Of a stretch of DNA of 64,000 nt, positions 31,976 through 41,648 are shown one piece after another; the stretch's first letter is position 1, and the number at the start of each line of letters is the position of its first letter. This DNA comes from Geodermatophilus bullaregiensis (GTDB lineage: Bacteria > Actinomycetota > Actinomycetes > Mycobacteriales > Geodermatophilaceae): the NCBI RefSeq assembly GCF_016907675.1, contig NZ_JAFBCJ010000001.1, forward strand, positions 3,968,001 to 4,032,000. Reading direction: 5' to 3'. The notes under the pieces were generated by a model. It saw nothing but the letters and a program-made list of their open reading frames with translations. It was not told the DNA's origin and searched no databases. The translations under genes and the position numbers were made by a program.

Positions 31976-32228
31976 GGCTCAGGAGTCCCCCGCTGGTCCC
32001 GTCGTCCCGCCGGGACGCCGCCCGGGCCCGTACCCGTCGGCGGAGCGGGGGACGCCTCCCCTTCGGCGTGTCGTGCCTCCACCCTCGGCGAGGTGACACC
32101 GAGGCACCCGTCGTCCACAGGGGGCGGCTCCTCCACAGGTCGGCCGCAGCGCCGCCCGGCCGCTCGCGGCGGGGCGAGGGTCGACCCGGGTCGGCACGGT
32201 GCCGGCCCGCACCGACCCGAGGAGCACC
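31976..32228. other. Intergenic region with two DnaA-box-like sequences
   Basis: 253 bp between the divergent capA and ssb genes, so it should hold both promoters. TCGTCCACA (32111-32119) matches the high-GC DnaA box TTGTCCACA in 8 of 9 bases, and TCCTCCACA (32129-32137) in 7 of 9. GTGCCTC ... GAGGCAC is a loose inverted repeat nearby. No terminator or small gene is evident. Two weak boxes are not enough to call an origin. Confidence 0.3.
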
Positions 32229-32747
32229 GTGAGCGCCACCGAGATCACCGTCATCGGCAACGTCGTCACCCCACCGAGCCGCGTCCGCACGCAGCACGGC
32301 AGCGTCACCAACTTCCGCCTGGCCTCCACCGAGCGCCGCTACGACAGCGCCACGCAGGGGTTCGTCGACGGGGCCACGTTCTTCGTCGACGTGGAGTGCT
32401 GGGGCGAGCTGAGCGGCAACGTGTCGCACAGCATCAGCAAGGGCGACCCGGTCATCGTCCGCGGGGTGCTGCGCACGCACGAGTGGGAGTCCGAGCACGG
32501 CCGCCGCACCCGGCCGGTGGTCAAGGCCGAGGCCGTGGGCCTCAACCTGAACCGGGGTACCGCGGAGTTCCGCAAGACCCAGCGCCCCTCCGTGGCCGCG
32601 CCCCCGGAGCACGAGCCGTCGGCCGCCCAGGAACCCGTCGGGGACCGGGACTACCCGGCGGGGGATCGGGCGTTGTACGAGCTGGATCACGCCCAGTCCG
32701 GCGTCGACGCCCCGCTCGACGCCCAGCCGGAGCCGGCCCTGCACTAG
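32229..32747 (+). CDS. Single-stranded DNA-binding protein paralogue
   Basis: 172 residues with one OB fold (about 1-110): SATEITVIGNVVTPPSRVRT, VTNFRLASTERRYDS, TFFVDVECWGELSGNVSHSI and KGDPVIVRGVLRTHEW are SSB blocks. The C-terminus ends PEPALH and lacks the acidic DDDIPF-type tip that recruits repair and replication partners. It is therefore more likely the accessory SsbB-type paralogue (in Streptomyces linked to sporulation or competence-like roles) than the essential SSB. The GTG at 32229 is set by GAGGAG (32219-32224). It is followed by ettA after 106 bp. Confidence 0.88.
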   Translation: MSATEITVIGNVVTPPSRVRTQHGSVTNFRLASTERRYDSATQGFVDGATFFVDVECWGELSGNVSHSISKGDPVIVRGVLRTHEWESEHGRRTRPVVKAEAVGLNLNRGTAEFRKTQRPSVAAPPEHEPSAAQEPVGDRDYPAGDRALYELDHAQSGVDAPLDAQPEPALH

Positions 32748-32853
32748 CCGACGGCGAACTGGGAGGATCGACGACCGAGAACGCACGGGGGCCGGGCCGG
32801 CACGACGGCCGGCCCGCCCCTCCTCGCGCACCGACGGAAGGCTCGAACGCCCA

Positions 32854-34524
<1,671 letters not shown>

Positions 34525-34595
34525 TCGAGGACCCCGCTGCCCCCGCCTCGCAGGCCCGGCGCGGGGCCCTGCAGCGGGGGCCTTGCAGAACCTCA

Positions 34596-34635
34596 CCGGC
34601 GGCCGGCCGGAGCGACTGCTCCGGCCGGCCGCCGG
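34596..34635 (+). terminator. Terminator hairpin downstream of ettA
   Basis: A perfect 18-bp stem, CCGGCGGCCGGCCGGAGC (34596-34613) with its complement at 34618-34635, closed by loop GACT. It starts about 70 bases after the ettA stop and ends four bases before inverted-repeat copy B. A second weaker stem (CCCCGCTGC 34532-34540 with GCAGCGGGG 34571-34579) precedes it. Confidence 0.8.
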
Positions 34636-34639
34636 CGTC

Positions 34640-34846
34640 TGACAGCGGTGTGCGCGTTGGTCGCCAGGTGCTGGCCCGGGCTCGCACGCCGGCGGGCGCT
34701 GGTGCCGGTCGGCTGACCACGGTGGGAGGCGTGACCTGCAGCGATCTGCGCCCACGGCGCATGTCGGTCTGCAGGACGAGCCCTCAGCGCACACCACCGC
34801 CGGCGCCGGAGGCCACGGCCGCCGACCGACCGGCACACCGCTGTCA
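34640..34846. repeat. Inverted-repeat element, copy B (intact, 207 bp)
   Basis: The ends are a perfect 14-bp inverted repeat: TGACAGCGGTGTGC on the left, GCACACCGCTGTCA on the right. The next dozen bases are also partly complementary. The body matches the two halves of copy A (4204-5726). It carries no gene. The right end's TCA is, on the minus strand, the TGA stop of the phosphatase-like gene, the same relation as copy A has to the quinone reductase. Size and ends fit a MITE; location between convergent genes would also suit a mobile terminator. Confidence 0.8.
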
Positions 34847-35281
34847 GGTCCCGAACGTCGCGACGAAGCGCGCCTGCCGTCGTGTCTCGACGGCGCGGGG
34901 GCGGTAGCGGCGCCGGACGTAGGCGACCGCGTCGGTGGCCGGCACGCCGTCCAGCACGGCCAGGCACGCCAGCGCGGTCCCGGTCCGGCCGGTGCCGCCC
35001 CCGCACGCCAGCTCGACCCGCTCGCCGGCCGACCGCTGCCACGCCTCGGCCAGCGCGGCCCGCAGGTCGTCGGGCGCGCTCGGCAGCCGGAAGTCCGGCC
35101 AGCGCACCCAGCGGCTGTCCCAGCCCAGCGCCGGCGGGGGCCGGCCCAGCAGGTACACGCCGAACGCGGGGAGCGGCCCGTCGGGCAGCGGCGCGCGCAG
35201 ACCGCGGCCCCGCACCCGCCGTCCGGAGGGCAGCACGAGGACGCCCGGTGCGCCGGACTCCCAGGGGTCCACGACCCGCAC
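34844..35281 (-). CDS. Protein-tyrosine/dual-specificity phosphatase-like protein
   Basis: 145 residues. The phosphatase P-loop CX5R is present as VELACGGGTGRTGTALACLA (Cys, then GGGTG, then Arg), followed by helical turns typical of the family (DGVPATDAVAYVRRRYRP). A general-acid Asp may lie in WVRWPDFRLP, where the WPD of classical PTPs is seen. It is small and cytosolic; substrate unknown. GTG 35281 is chosen because upstream codons overlap the promoter region shared with the divergent thioesterase. The TGA stop is contributed by the end of inverted-repeat copy B. Confidence 0.8.
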   Translation of the reverse strand: MRVVDPWESGAPGVLVLPSGRRVRGRGLRAPLPDGPLPAFGVYLLGRPPPALGWDSRWVRWPDFRLPSAPDDLRAALAEAWQRSAGERVELACGGGTGRTGTALACLAVLDGVPATDAVAYVRRRYRPRAVETRRQARFVATFGT

Positions 35282-35351
35282 GCTAGGGCCGCGCCGTCCC
35301 GGCGGGGAGGTGCGTCGACGCTCCCGTCGGGGGTGCGGCAGGGTGGGCTGC

Positions 35352-35765
35352 GTGCGGTACACGGTGCAGGTCCCGATGCGCTGGTCGGACATGGACGCCT
35401 ACGGCCACGTCAACAACGTCGTCCACCTGCAGTACTTCGAGATGGCCCGCGTCGCGCTGTTCTTCGAGCGGGCGTCACTCGAGGAGCGGACCGGCCTGCG
35501 CCGCGGCACGGTCGTCGCCGCGCACGACGTCCAGTACAAGCTGCCGGTCGTCTACTCGGCCCGCCCGCTCGACGTGCAGATCTGGGTGTCGGGCGTGCGG
35601 GCCGCGGCCTTCACCTGCCACTACGAGGTGTTCGACCACGAGCGGCTCGCCGTCACCGGCAGCACGCTGCTCGTGCCCTTCGACTTCACCATCGACCGAC
35701 CCCGCCGGCTGACGCCCGACGAGCGGGAGTTCCTCGGCCGCTGGGCCGACGAGCCCGCCGCCTGA
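35352..35765 (+). CDS. Acyl-CoA thioesterase (hotdog fold, 4HBT type)
   Basis: A 137-residue single hotdog domain. The signature around the catalytic Asp is MRWSDMDAYGHVNNVVHLQY, followed by FFERASLEERTGL and VVAAHDVQYKLPVVYSARPL. This matches the 4-hydroxybenzoyl-CoA thioesterase / YbgC group, which hydrolyses acyl-CoAs as a homotetramer in the cytosol. Specificity is unknown. The GTG start is at 35352; an in-frame upstream extension covers the neighbour's promoter and looks non-coding. It is divergent from the phosphatase-like gene (70 bp apart). Confidence 0.9.
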   Translation: MRYTVQVPMRWSDMDAYGHVNNVVHLQYFEMARVALFFERASLEERTGLRRGTVVAAHDVQYKLPVVYSARPLDVQIWVSGVRAAAFTCHYEVFDHERLAVTGSTLLVPFDFTIDRPRRLTPDEREFLGRWADEPAA

Positions 35766-35780
35766 GCGGCCCGCGCCGGC

Positions 35781-36221
35781 TCAGTGGGCCGGCGCCCCGT
35801 GCACGACGCCGTGGCCGGCGTGCCGCCAGTCGCGCGGCGGCGCGGTCTCGACCACCCGCTTGCCCAGCGGGAACAGCCCGACGGCGGCCAGCTTGAACGA
35901 CGCGATCCCGAACGGGATGCCGACGATGGTCACGCAGAAGGCGATGCCGGAGACCACGTGGATCAGCGCCAGCCACCAGCCGGCCACCAGGAACCAGACC
36001 AGGTTGCCCACGGCCGAGGCGATCCCGGCACCGGGCGCCCGGACCGTCGTCCGCCCGAACGGCCACACCACGAAGCCGGCCAGCCGGAACGCGGCGATGC
36101 CGAAGGGGATGGTCACGATCAGTGCGCAGGCGAGCAGACCGGCGAGGGCGTAGGCCAGCGCGAGCACCCAGCCCTGCAGCACCAGCCAGACCAGGTTCAT
36201 CAGCGTCCGGAGCGTGTCCAC
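35781..36221 (-). CDS. YccF-domain membrane protein
   Basis: 146 residues with two copies of the YccF unit (PF03733): MNLVWLVLQGWVLALAYALA ... TIPFGIAAFRLAGFVVWPFG and GNLVWFLVAGWWLALIHVVS ... GIPFGIASFKLAAVGLFPLG. Each repeat ends in the IPFGIA-F-L pattern. About four TM helices in total. YccF proteins have no established function. GTG 36221 (VDTLRTLMNLVW) is chosen because the family starts at about that position. It stands alone, convergent with the thioesterase (15 bp between stops). Confidence 0.88.
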   Translation of the reverse strand: MDTLRTLMNLVWLVLQGWVLALAYALAGLLACALIVTIPFGIAAFRLAGFVVWPFGRTTVRAPGAGIASAVGNLVWFLVAGWWLALIHVVSGIAFCVTIVGIPFGIASFKLAAVGLFPLGKRVVETAPPRDWRHAGHGVVHGAPAH

Positions 36222-36313
36222 ACCTGTTCCACGGGCCGGGCCGCCGCGGGGTTCCGCCGCACGTCGTGCTCTGCTCCACACCGAGGGCAGGGCACGACGG
36301 CGCGGCAGCCGGG

Positions 36314-36844
36314 TCAGATCACCCGGGGCACCGGCCGGTCGGTCCCGGTCGGCGCCCCGCGGCGGGCGGCCTCCTCCTCGGAGACGGGCCGGACGACGGC
36401 GCCCTCGGCGATCTGCGCGCCGGCGAACACCGCCGCGTTGACCCCGCCGCGGTGCACCATCGCCTTCACCAGCCGGGCGCCGGTCAGCCGCTCGAGGTGG
36501 GTGCACGGCGGGCAGCGCTTGGCCCCAAACAGCAGCGCGTCGCCGACGGCGAACCAGCGCCCCACCAGCGACGGCAGGTCGATCCCGGTGGTCACCAGGT
36601 TGCGGCGGGTGTCACCTGGCGCCAGCGGCACGCCCACCTCGGCGGCCACCGCGGCGACGTCGGCGGCGTCGATGAGCGTCAGCTGCTTCTCCAGGTCGGG
36701 GTACTGCGCCCACGTCCCGCCGCCCAGGGCGTAGCGGTCGCCGTCGAGGCCGCGTCCGGTCAGCAGCCGCGCCGTCGGCGCCCGCCGCATCGGCGCGGCC
36801 GCCACCGGGGTCAGCCAGATCTCGAGCAGGGAGCCAGCGGTCAC
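36314..36844 (-). CDS. MOSC-domain protein
   Basis: 176 residues of one MOSC domain (PF03473). Blocks: GRGLDGDRYALGGGTW, KQLTLIDAADVAAVAAEVGV, TRRNLVTTGIDLPSLVGRWF, and the conserved Cys in FGAKRCPPCTHLERLTG. MOSC domains carry sulfur or molybdenum-cofactor-related chemistry, or reduce N-hydroxylated compounds when loaded with Moco. Its GTG start overlaps the bioN stop (GTGA), so it is the last gene of a coupled bioY-bioM-bioN-MOSC unit. That placement with a biotin transporter is not explained by any known function. Confidence 0.87.
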   Translation of the reverse strand: MTAGSLLEIWLTPVAAAPMRRAPTARLLTGRGLDGDRYALGGGTWAQYPDLEKQLTLIDAADVAAVAAEVGVPLAPGDTRRNLVTTGIDLPSLVGRWFAVGDALLFGAKRCPPCTHLERLTGARLVKAMVHRGGVNAAVFAGAQIAEGAVVRPVSEEEAARRGAPTGTDRPVPRVI

Positions 36845-37500
36845 GTGACCTCCGGGGTGGGAGTGCGCCGGCGGCGCGCGGGAGGGACGTCGTCGGCGCC
36901 GCGGGCGTCGAGCGCCTCGCTGACGTCGTGGGCCATCTGCAGGACCTGCACGAGCAGCGGGGCGACCGTGGTCCGCAGCGCGCGGATCCCGCGCGGCGAG
37001 CCGCCGCGGGCGGCCTGGGCGGCCCGGATCCGGTCGGCGCGCTCGACCAGCACCGGGATGAACCGCAGCGCCAGGGTGATCACCAGGCCCACCCGGTGCG
37101 GTCGCACGCCGACCAGCCGCAGCGGGGCGCAGACGCGCTCGACCACCGCCACCATCGCGCTCACCCGCGTCGTCGCGGTCACCACGGCTGCGGCCAGCAC
37201 CAGGGTCAGCAGCCGCAGGACCACGTGCGCGCCGGTGAGCAGGTCGGTGGTCAGCGCGTGGACGACGAGCAGCGCCAGCAGCCACCACGCCACCGCCCGC
37301 GCCTGCCGGGCGAGGACGGCGACCGGCAGCCGGGCGACGCCGAGCCCCACGGCCACCGTCGCCAGCAGGGCGGCGCCGGCCGCCGGCAGCGTCGGCAGGA
37401 CGAACAGGACGACGGCCAGGACCGCGAGGCCGAGCAGCTTCGCGCCCGCCGGCAGCCGGTGGACGACGCTGGCCCGCGGGACGTAGAGGGCGAGGGTCAC
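36841..37500 (-). CDS. bioN: ECF transporter transmembrane component (EcfT/BioN)
   Basis: 219 residues with about five TM helices (VVHRLPAGAKLLGLAVLAVV, LLALLVVHALTTDLL, LLTLVLAAAVVTATT and others). Two Ala-Arg-Gly coupling motifs lie in the cytosolic helices (RAAQAARGGSP and EALDARGADD); these grip the ATPase grooves. As the T component of the biotin ECF transporter it links BioM to BioY. The start overlaps the bioM stop by four bases and the stop overlaps the MOSC start. Confidence 0.92.
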   Translation of the reverse strand: MTLALYVPRASVVHRLPAGAKLLGLAVLAVVLFVLPTLPAAGAALLATVAVGLGVARLPVAVLARQARAVAWWLLALLVVHALTTDLLTGAHVVLRLLTLVLAAAVVTATTRVSAMVAVVERVCAPLRLVGVRPHRVGLVITLALRFIPVLVERADRIRAAQAARGGSPRGIRALRTTVAPLLVQVLQMAHDVSEALDARGADDVPPARRRRTPTPEVT

Positions 37501-38237
37501 CGGCCGGCCATCAGCGCACGGTAGGCGGCCACGGCCGGCCCGGGCGGGGCGTCCTCGACGACGCGGCCGCCGTCCACCACCAGGACGCGGTCGAAGCCGT
37601 CGAGCAGGTCGAGCTGGTGGGTGACCACGACCACCTGCTGCTCCAGCCCGTCCACCAGCTCGGCGATCCGGCGGGCGTTGACCAGGTCGAGCAGCGTCGT
37701 CGGCTCGTCGAAGACGATCCGGGCCGGCCGCATCACGAGCACGCCGGCGATGGCCAGCAGCTGCTTCTGCCCGCCCGACAGCAGGTGCGCCGGGTGGTCG
37801 GTGTGCCCGGCCAGGCCGTAGCGCGCCAGCACCTCGGCCACCCGGGCCGCGCGCTCGTCGGGGGGCACGCCCTGGTTCTCCAGCCCGTAGGCGACGTCCT
37901 CGGCCACGGTGGGGTGCACGATCTGCGCGTCGGGGTCCTGGAAGACGAAGCCGACCCGCCGCCGCACGGCGCGCACCTGGGTCCGGGTGTCCAGCCCGTC
38001 GACCAGCACCCGCCCCTCGGTGGGCACCACCAGGCCGTTGAGCAGCCGGGCGAGGGTGCTCTTGCCCGACCCGTTGGCCCCGATGACGCCGACGCGCGCC
38101 TCGGTCAGCGTCAGGTCGACGCCGTCGAGCACCACCCGGTCGCCGTACCGGTGCCCGACCCCGCGCAGCTCGATGCCGCGGGCGGGGTCGGCGACGTCGG
38201 GGGCGGCGGTCGCCGCACCGGGACGGCGGAACCTCAC
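37497..38237 (-). CDS. bioM: ECF transporter ATPase (BioM)
   Basis: A 246-residue ABC ATPase: Walker A GANGSGKSTLARLL, Q-loop FVFQDPDAQIVHPTV, signature LSGGQKQLLAIAGVL, Walker B ARIVFDEPTTLLD and switch VVVVTHQLDLLDGFDRVLVV. FQDPDAQIV is typical of ECF ATPases. In the ABC signature the motif is intact, but the catalytic region reads DEPTTLLD. GTG 38237 overlaps the bioY stop (GTGA), so translation is coupled. It supplies energy for biotin import through BioY. Confidence 0.93.
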   Translation of the reverse strand: MRFRRPGAATAAPDVADPARGIELRGVGHRYGDRVVLDGVDLTLTEARVGVIGANGSGKSTLARLLNGLVVPTEGRVLVDGLDTRTQVRAVRRRVGFVFQDPDAQIVHPTVAEDVAYGLENQGVPPDERAARVAEVLARYGLAGHTDHPAHLLSGGQKQLLAIAGVLVMRPARIVFDEPTTLLDLVNARRIAELVDGLEQQVVVVTHQLDLLDGFDRVLVVDGGRVVEDAPPGPAVAAYRALMAGR

Positions 38238-38797
38238 CGGGTGGTGGCGGTCCGCCGGGGACGCTCGATGACCGGGTAGCTGCGCCGCACGACGTCGGCG
38301 ATGGCCGCGGCGACGAACGCCTTGAACAGGTCGCCCGGGAGGAACGGGACGGCGCCGCCGGTCAGCGCCGCGCCCCACGAGAGCCCGCTCACTGCCTTGA
38401 GCACCGGCACGCCGACGGCGTAGACGACCACGATGCCGCCGACGACGTTGAACAGCACGCCACGCAGCACGGAGTACCGGTCCCAGGAGCGCTCCGTCAG
38501 CCAGCCGATGACGAAGGCGGCGACCGGCCAGCTGAACAGGTAGCCCGCCGTCGGCCCGGCGAAGGGCGCCAGGCCGCCGGCGCCGCTGGCCAGCAGCGGC
38601 AACCCGACCGCCACCAGGACCAGGAACAGCAGCACGGCGAGGAACCCGCGGCGCGCGCCGAGCACGCTGCCGGCCAGCATCACGCCGAGGGTTTGCGCGG
38701 TGATGGGCACCGGGCCGATCGGGATGGCCGGCAGCGTGCCCAGCACCGCGATGATCGCGGCGAACAGGGCGACGTAGGCGAGGTCCCTGGTCTTCAC
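38234..38797 (-). CDS. bioY: Biotin transporter substrate-binding component BioY
   Basis: 187 residues and six TM helices. BioY motifs: IPIGPVPITAQTLGVMLAGS near the N-terminus, ARRGFLAVLLFLVLVAVGLP, GPTAGYLFSWPVAAFVIGWL and PFLPGDLFKAFVAAAIADVV. As the S component it binds biotin with high affinity. The ATG is at 38797. It heads the bioY-bioM-bioN-MOSC unit. No BirA or BioQ site is recognised in the 112-bp upstream gap. No biotin synthesis genes are in the window. Confidence 0.94.
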   Translation of the reverse strand: MKTRDLAYVALFAAIIAVLGTLPAIPIGPVPITAQTLGVMLAGSVLGARRGFLAVLLFLVLVAVGLPLLASGAGGLAPFAGPTAGYLFSWPVAAFVIGWLTERSWDRYSVLRGVLFNVVGGIVVVYAVGVPVLKAVSGLSWGAALTGGAVPFLPGDLFKAFVAAAIADVVRRSYPVIERPRRTATTR

Positions 38798-38866
38798 GGC
38801 GTCTCCTCCCGGGGCGGCGGGCGCCAGCCCGCGCAGGTCCCCGCGGAAGGTACCGGAGGACGGGCC

Positions 38867-38887
38867 CCCGTCCGGGCGGGGGACGGG
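38867..38887 (-). terminator. Terminator-like hairpin after the haemoglobin gene
   Basis: CCCGTCC (38867-38873) pairs with GGACGGG (38881-38887) around a 7-base loop, between the end of the truncated haemoglobin gene and bioY on the same strand. It would separate the two transcripts. Confidence 0.45.
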
Positions 38888-38909
38888 CCGCCGGGCGCCC
38901 TCGTCGGGC

Positions 38910-39308
38910 TCAGCGGTTCTGCATGCTCCGGGCGGCCATCTCCATGTACCCCCACAGCGTGGCGTCCTGCTCCTCGGTCAGGTCGAGGGAGTCGACGGCG
39001 TCGCGCATGTGTCGCAGCCACGCGTCGCGCTCGGCCGGGCCGATCGCGAACGGCGCGTGCCGCATGCGCAGCCGCGGGTGGCCACGCTGCTCCTGGTAGG
39101 TGGTCGGCCCGCCCCAGTACTGCTGGAGGAACATCCGCAGCCGGGTCTCGGCGCCGTCCCAGTCGTCCTGGGGGTACAGCGGCGCGAGGACCGGGTCGGA
39201 CCGCACGCCGGTGTAGAAGCGCGCGACCAGCTGCCGGAAGACCGGCTCGCCGCCGACCTCCTCGTAGAAGGTCCGCGCCGAGGGCAGGGACCTGCGCGCC
39301 TCGCTCAT
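38910..39308 (-). CDS. glbO: Group II truncated haemoglobin (trHbO)
   Basis: 132 residues. The B10 Tyr lies in [20 protein letters not shown], the proximal F8 His in [14 protein letters not shown] and the G8 Trp in [16 protein letters not shown], all diagnostic of group [17 protein letters not shown] is the family E-F region. trHbO binds O2 tightly and is tied to respiration under low oxygen or to oxidative/nitrosative defence. The ATG at 39308 overlaps the MFS stop (ATGA), so it is translationally coupled to that gene. Confidence 0.94.
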   Translation of the reverse strand: MSEARRSLPSARTFYEEVGGEPVFRQLVARFYTGVRSDPVLAPLYPQDDWDGAETRLRMFLQQYWGGPTTYQEQRGHPRLRMRHAPFAIGPAERDAWLRHMRDAVDSLDLTEEQDATLWGYMEMAARSMQNR

Positions 39309-40600
39309 GACACCGATGGTCCCGCAGCCGGGCCGTCCCCCGCCACGGCGGGCCGGGTCCGGGCGAAACCGAGCAGCGGCGGGACGACGGCGAGCAGGCC
39401 GAGCCCGCCGGCCACCGCCACGACGGCGCCCGGCGGCACCCGCTCGGCGGCCAGGCCCGCGCCGAGCGCCCCGAGCCCCTGGACGCCGTAGAGGCCGCTG
39501 ACCGCCACCCCGAAGGCGCGGCCGCGGTAGGCCGCCGGCACCGCCTGCACGAAGGAGACGTTGAGCGGGATCGTCCACGACGCCCCGAGGCCGGCCACGA
39601 ACAGCAGCGCCACGACGAGCGTGTACGCCCCGCGGCCGGGTCCGGCGGCCACCGCCACCAGCCCGGCCAGCAGCACCGGCGCCAGCGAGAGGGCCACCAG
39701 CACCGGCATGAGCCGCTCGCTGCGCGCCGTCCCCAGCAGCCGGGCGACCACCAGGCCGCCGACGGTCACCCCCAGCGGGTTGGCCGCCAGGAGCACGCCC
39801 AGCTGGGCGGGGCCCTCGCCGAGGGACTCGGTCAGCGGGACGGCGATGCCCTCGGCGGCGTTGGCGAACAGCGTCCCGGTCCACAGCAGCCCGATGATCG
39901 ACAGCAGGCGGGGCGTGCGGCCGATCAGCCGCAGCCCCTCGGCGGCGTCGCGCCACACCGACGAGGGGCTGCCGTCGTCGATCTCGGTCACCGGGGCCGG
40001 CCGGCGCTCCAGGGTCGCGGCGAGCCAGACCGCGGAGACGAGGAAGGTGGCCGCGTCCAGCAGCAGCACCACCGTGGGGTCGAGCACGGTGACCAGCCCG
40101 CCGGCGACGACGAAGCCCACCACCTGGGCCACCTGCAGGCTGACGTTGGTCAGCGAGGTGGCCACGGCGTAGGGCTCGCCCTCGAGGACGTCGGCCATCA
40201 GCGCCGAGCGGGCCGACTCGAAGGGCGGGGCCAGCAGCGACACCAGCAGCAGCAGGACCAGCAGCAGGACCAGCGGCATCCCGGGCAGCGCCATCGTGGC
40301 GACCAGCAGCGCGCGGGCGACGTCGCTGGCGATGAGCACGCGGTGCCGCGGGAACCGGTCGGCGAAGGTGGCCAGCACCGGACCGCCCACCGCCCACGGC
40401 AGGAAGCTCAGGGCGAAGGTCAGCGCCGACAGCAGCGGCGAGTCGGTGCGCTGGTAGACGAGGACGGTCAGCGCCACCCGAGCGAGCTCGTCGCCGATGG
40501 TGGAGAGCGTGTAGGTGCCGAACAGCGGCCGGAACTCCCGGACGGCGAAGACCTCACCGAAGGTGGCCGGGCGACCGTCACCGGTGTCGCCCTCGCTCAC
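39305..40600 (-). CDS. MFS transporter
   Basis: 431 residues and about 12 TM helices. The MFS loop between TM2 and TM3 reads [19 protein letters not shown], and the linking region [20 protein letters not shown] resembles the macrolide-efflux/enterobactin-exporter (MFS_3) group. The substrate is unknown. The GTG at 40600 overlaps the MscS stop and its own stop overlaps the haemoglobin start, so MscS, MFS and trHbO form one tightly coupled transcript. Why a mechanosensitive channel, an exporter and a globin are coupled is unclear. Confidence 0.9.
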   Translation of the reverse strand: MSEGDTGDGRPATFGEVFAVREFRPLFGTYTLSTIGDELARVALTVLVYQRTDSPLLSALTFALSFLPWAVGGPVLATFADRFPRHRVLIASDVARALLVATMALPGMPLVLLLVLLLLVSLLAPPFESARSALMADVLEGEPYAVATSLTNVSLQVAQVVGFVVAGGLVTVLDPTVVLLLDAATFLVSAVWLAATLERRPAPVTEIDDGSPSSVWRDAAEGLRLIGRTPRLLSIIGLLWTGTLFANAAEGIAVPLTESLGEGPAQLGVLLAANPLGVTVGGLVVARLLGTARSERLMPVLVALSLAPVLLAGLVAVAAGPGRGAYTLVVALLFVAGLGASWTIPLNVSFVQAVPAAYRGRAFGVAVSGLYGVQGLGALGAGLAAERVPPGAVVAVAGGLGLLAVVPPLLGFARTRPAVAGDGPAAGPSVS

Positions 40601-41616
40601 CGGGCACCCACCGCGGTCGGGGCGGCGCCGATCAGCGGCGGCGGGGTCCTGATGCCCTCGGCGACGAAGCGCTCCTTGAGGCGCATCCGCAGCTCCCGGC
40701 CGACCCGCCACTGGTCGGCGTTGGTCGAGCGCACCTGCACCCGCAGGAAGACGCCCTCGGCGGTGATCTGCTCGACGCCGAGGGACTCGGGCTCGGCCAG
40801 CAGCGCCGTCGCCCACTCGTCCTCGGCGTACATCGCGTCGGCGACCTCCTGCATCACCCGGCGGCAGCGCTCGAGGTCGGTGTCGTGGGCGACGGGCATG
40901 TCGATGACCACCTGCGCGTAGCCCTGGCTCTTGTTGCCCACCCGCAGGATCTCGCCGTTGCGGGCGTACCAGACGACGCCGTTGACGTCGCGCAGCCGGG
41001 TGATCCGCAGCCCGACGGCCTCCACGGTCCCGCTGGCCTCGCCGAGGTCGACGACGTCGCCGACGCCGTACTGGTCCTCGAGGATGATCCCGATGCCGGC
41101 GATGAAGTCCTTGATCAGGTTCTGCGCGCCGAAGCCGAGCGCCACGCCGACCACGCCCGCGCTGGCCACGATCGGCGCCAGGTTGATCCCGACCTCGCCC
41201 AGCACCAGCACGACGGCGATGCCCATGATCACGAACGAGGCGAAGCTGCGCAGCACCGAGCCGATCGCCTCGGCCCGCTGGGTGCGGCGGGCCGCGACCT
41301 GCTCCAGCGGGTCACCGGACCCGGTGGCGCGGCCGCGCAGCGGCCGCAGGATCGTCGGCACCGCTCCGGTGGCGGTGCGGTCGGTCAACCGGCGGACCGC
41401 GCGGTGCACCAGCAAGCGGACGGTCGCGGCGAGCACCACGACGAGGAGGATCTTTGCCGGCTTCTCGACCAGTGCCTCGGCGTTGGTGGCCAGCCAGTCC
41501 AGGCCGGACAGCTCGTAGACCTTGGCGCACAGCGTGGTCGGGTCGTCGACGCAGGCGGGGACGTCGTCAGCCGGCCCGCTGTCGGCAGCAGCGAGCACGG
41601 AGGGTGAACCGTTCAT
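40597..41616 (-). CDS. MscS-family mechanosensitive channel
   Basis: 339 residues. Three TM helices, with the pore helix and beta domain typical of MscS: IVASAGVVGVALGFGAQNLI, DFIAGIGIILEDQYGVGDVV, TVEAVGLRITRLRDVNGVVW and NGEILRVGNKSQGYAQVVID. It opens on membrane tension to release osmolytes. The N-terminus (about 45 residues before TM1) has two Cys (PACVDDPTTLCAKVY) predicted outside the membrane. ATG 41616 lacks a clear SD, so the start is somewhat uncertain. It is first in the coupled MscS-MFS-trHbO set and 32 bp after the peptidase gene on the same strand. Confidence 0.92.
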   Translation of the reverse strand: MNGSPSVLAAADSGPADDVPACVDDPTTLCAKVYELSGLDWLATNAEALVEKPAKILLVVVLAATVRLLVHRAVRRLTDRTATGAVPTILRPLRGRATGSGDPLEQVAARRTQRAEAIGSVLRSFASFVIMGIAVVLVLGEVGINLAPIVASAGVVGVALGFGAQNLIKDFIAGIGIILEDQYGVGDVVDLGEASGTVEAVGLRITRLRDVNGVVWYARNGEILRVGNKSQGYAQVVIDMPVAHDTDLERCRRVMQEVADAMYAEDEWATALLAEPESLGVEQITAEGVFLRVQVRSTNADQWRVGRELRMRLKERFVAEGIRTPPPLIGAAPTAVGAR

Positions 41617-41648
41617 CACTCCCCATGGTGTCAGGTCGGGACGGTCGG

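Noticed and set aside
31976-32228. Possible replication origin
   Set aside because: Only two weak DnaA-box-like sequences, no dnaA/dnaN/gyrB neighbours and no AT-rich unwinding region.
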